Shown one piece after another: positions 25,239 to 25,639 of a stretch of 25,639 nucleotides of DNA. Location of the stretch: the NCBI GenBank assembly GCA_049969715.1, contig JBMFOH010000025.1:1-25639 (forward strand), in the 5' to 3' direction. Source of the DNA: JBMFOH01 sp049969715 [NCBI: bacterium] (lineage in GTDB: Bacteria; DUMJ01). Under the pieces are notes generated by a model, which had not been told where the DNA came from, made no database searches, and saw nothing but the letters and a program-made list of their open reading frames with translations. Within the stretch, counting starts at the first letter, position 1. Each line of letters begins with the position of its first letter. The translations under genes were made by a program, and so were the position numbers.

Positions 25239-25639
25239 ATGAAGATCAGTTGTTGTTGGCTTTATGCAATAAGTAAATATGGATATCCACCAAGTATGGA
25301 GAACATCTTTAAAGCATTAAAAGAGATGGCTGATATGGGATTTGAATACGTAGAGTTAGAAGGAGTAAGGGAAGAAAATCTAAAAGAGGTCTATCAGAAT
25401 AGAGAAAAGATTAAAGATCATTGTAGAGCGCTTGGAGTAAAGATAATAAACTTCTGTCCTATCATTCCTGATATTGTAAGCATAGATGAAGATAAAAGAA
25501 AAAAGGCAAAAGACTTATACATGCTTGGTATAGAATTGGCTAAATACTTTAACTGTGAAACTATTCAGACAGATAGCTATACGCCATCTTTAGAGTTTAT
25601 AGGGGAGGCTCCATATAAAGAGAGCATAAGTTATGGGAA
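25239..25639 (+). CDS. Sugar isomerase/epimerase-like TIM barrel (partial, cut by window end)
   Basis: An open frame from the ATG at 25239 runs to the right edge (133 complete codons) with no stop. It begins MKISCCWLYAISKYGYPPSM and continues with ALKEMADMGFEYVELEG and LGVKIINFCPI. This is the start of a xylose-isomerase-like TIM barrel: strand 1, helix with MADMGFE, then strand 2 ending in a glutamate. The ATG is 12 nt after the pyrD stop with a weak AAGG as SD. It appears to continue the GGDEF-kinase-pyr operon. It is distinct in sequence from the TIM-barrel protein at 12616. The metal ligands beyond the N-terminal part are outside the window. Confidence 0.75.
   Translation, partial: MKISCCWLYAISKYGYPPSMENIFKALKEMADMGFEYVELEGVREENLKEVYQNREKIKDHCRALGVKIINFCPIIPDIVSIDEDKRKKAKDLYMLGIELAKYFNCETIQTDSYTPSLEFIGEAPYKESISYG

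Noticed and set aside
1-25639. CRISPR arrays, tRNA or rRNA genes, prophage or toxin-antitoxin modules
   Set aside because: No direct-repeat arrays, cloverleaf-like segments or recognisable phage or defence proteins were seen; gaps between genes are mostly too short to hold them.

Overview
The window is bacterial chromosome, AT-rich, and almost fully coding from 702 to the right edge. By eye the genes favour ATA for isoleucine and AGA/AGG for arginine, and the coding strands are purine-rich. This style is common in AT-rich, often thermophilic, anaerobic bacteria. Its HslV N-terminus is of the short-propeptide type I recall from Thermotoga-like bacteria. The class 1B (PyrK-dependent) dihydroorotate dehydrogenase fits an anaerobe. 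These points are inference; I cannot name the organism. Several genes use TTG or GTG starts behind good Shine-Dalgarno (SD) sequences.

Layout. (1) 1-701 has no intact gene. It holds broken pieces that resemble an IS4-type DDE transposase on the + strand. (2) 702-5389 is a tight minus-strand operon, transcribed lipB, lipA, a secreted Spy/CpxP-like protein, an M42 metallo-aminopeptidase, then gltX. Neighbours overlap or nearly touch. (3) Overlapping divergent promoters at 5389-5438 separate lipB from cysE (+). cysE converges on and overlaps a PfkB-family sugar kinase (-). (4) 7117-19344 is a long plus-strand run: mutS2, the tldD/tldE protease pair, a membrane-anchored TPR protein, a TIM-barrel sugar isomerase/epimerase-like protein, a Gfo/Idh/MocA oxidoreductase, then sbcD, sbcC and hslV. 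A hairpin lies between the oxidoreductase and sbcD. (5) A strong sigma70-type promoter at 19349-19376 starts a second plus-strand operon: a membrane GAF-PAS-GGDEF protein, an FGGY sugar kinase, pyrC, pyrK, pyrD, and a second TIM-barrel gene cut off by the window end.

The genes cover lipoate synthesis (lipB/lipA), cysteine precursor synthesis (cysE), DNA/ribosome maintenance (mutS2, sbcCD), proteolysis (M42, TldD/E, HslV), carbohydrate metabolism (PfkB, FGGY, two TIM barrels, the oxidoreductase) and pyrimidine synthesis (pyrC, pyrK, pyrD).

I found no CRISPR array, tRNA, rRNA, intact mobile element or obvious phage or defence system. The more unusual points are: a c-di-GMP-type sensor gene and a sugar kinase heading a pyrimidine operon; a cysteine cluster inside that sensor's PAS domain; hslV without an adjacent hslU; an apparently leaderless mutS2 whose Smr domain lacks the usual LDxR/H aspartate; and a four-LTxxQ secreted protein in the lipoate/gltX operon.
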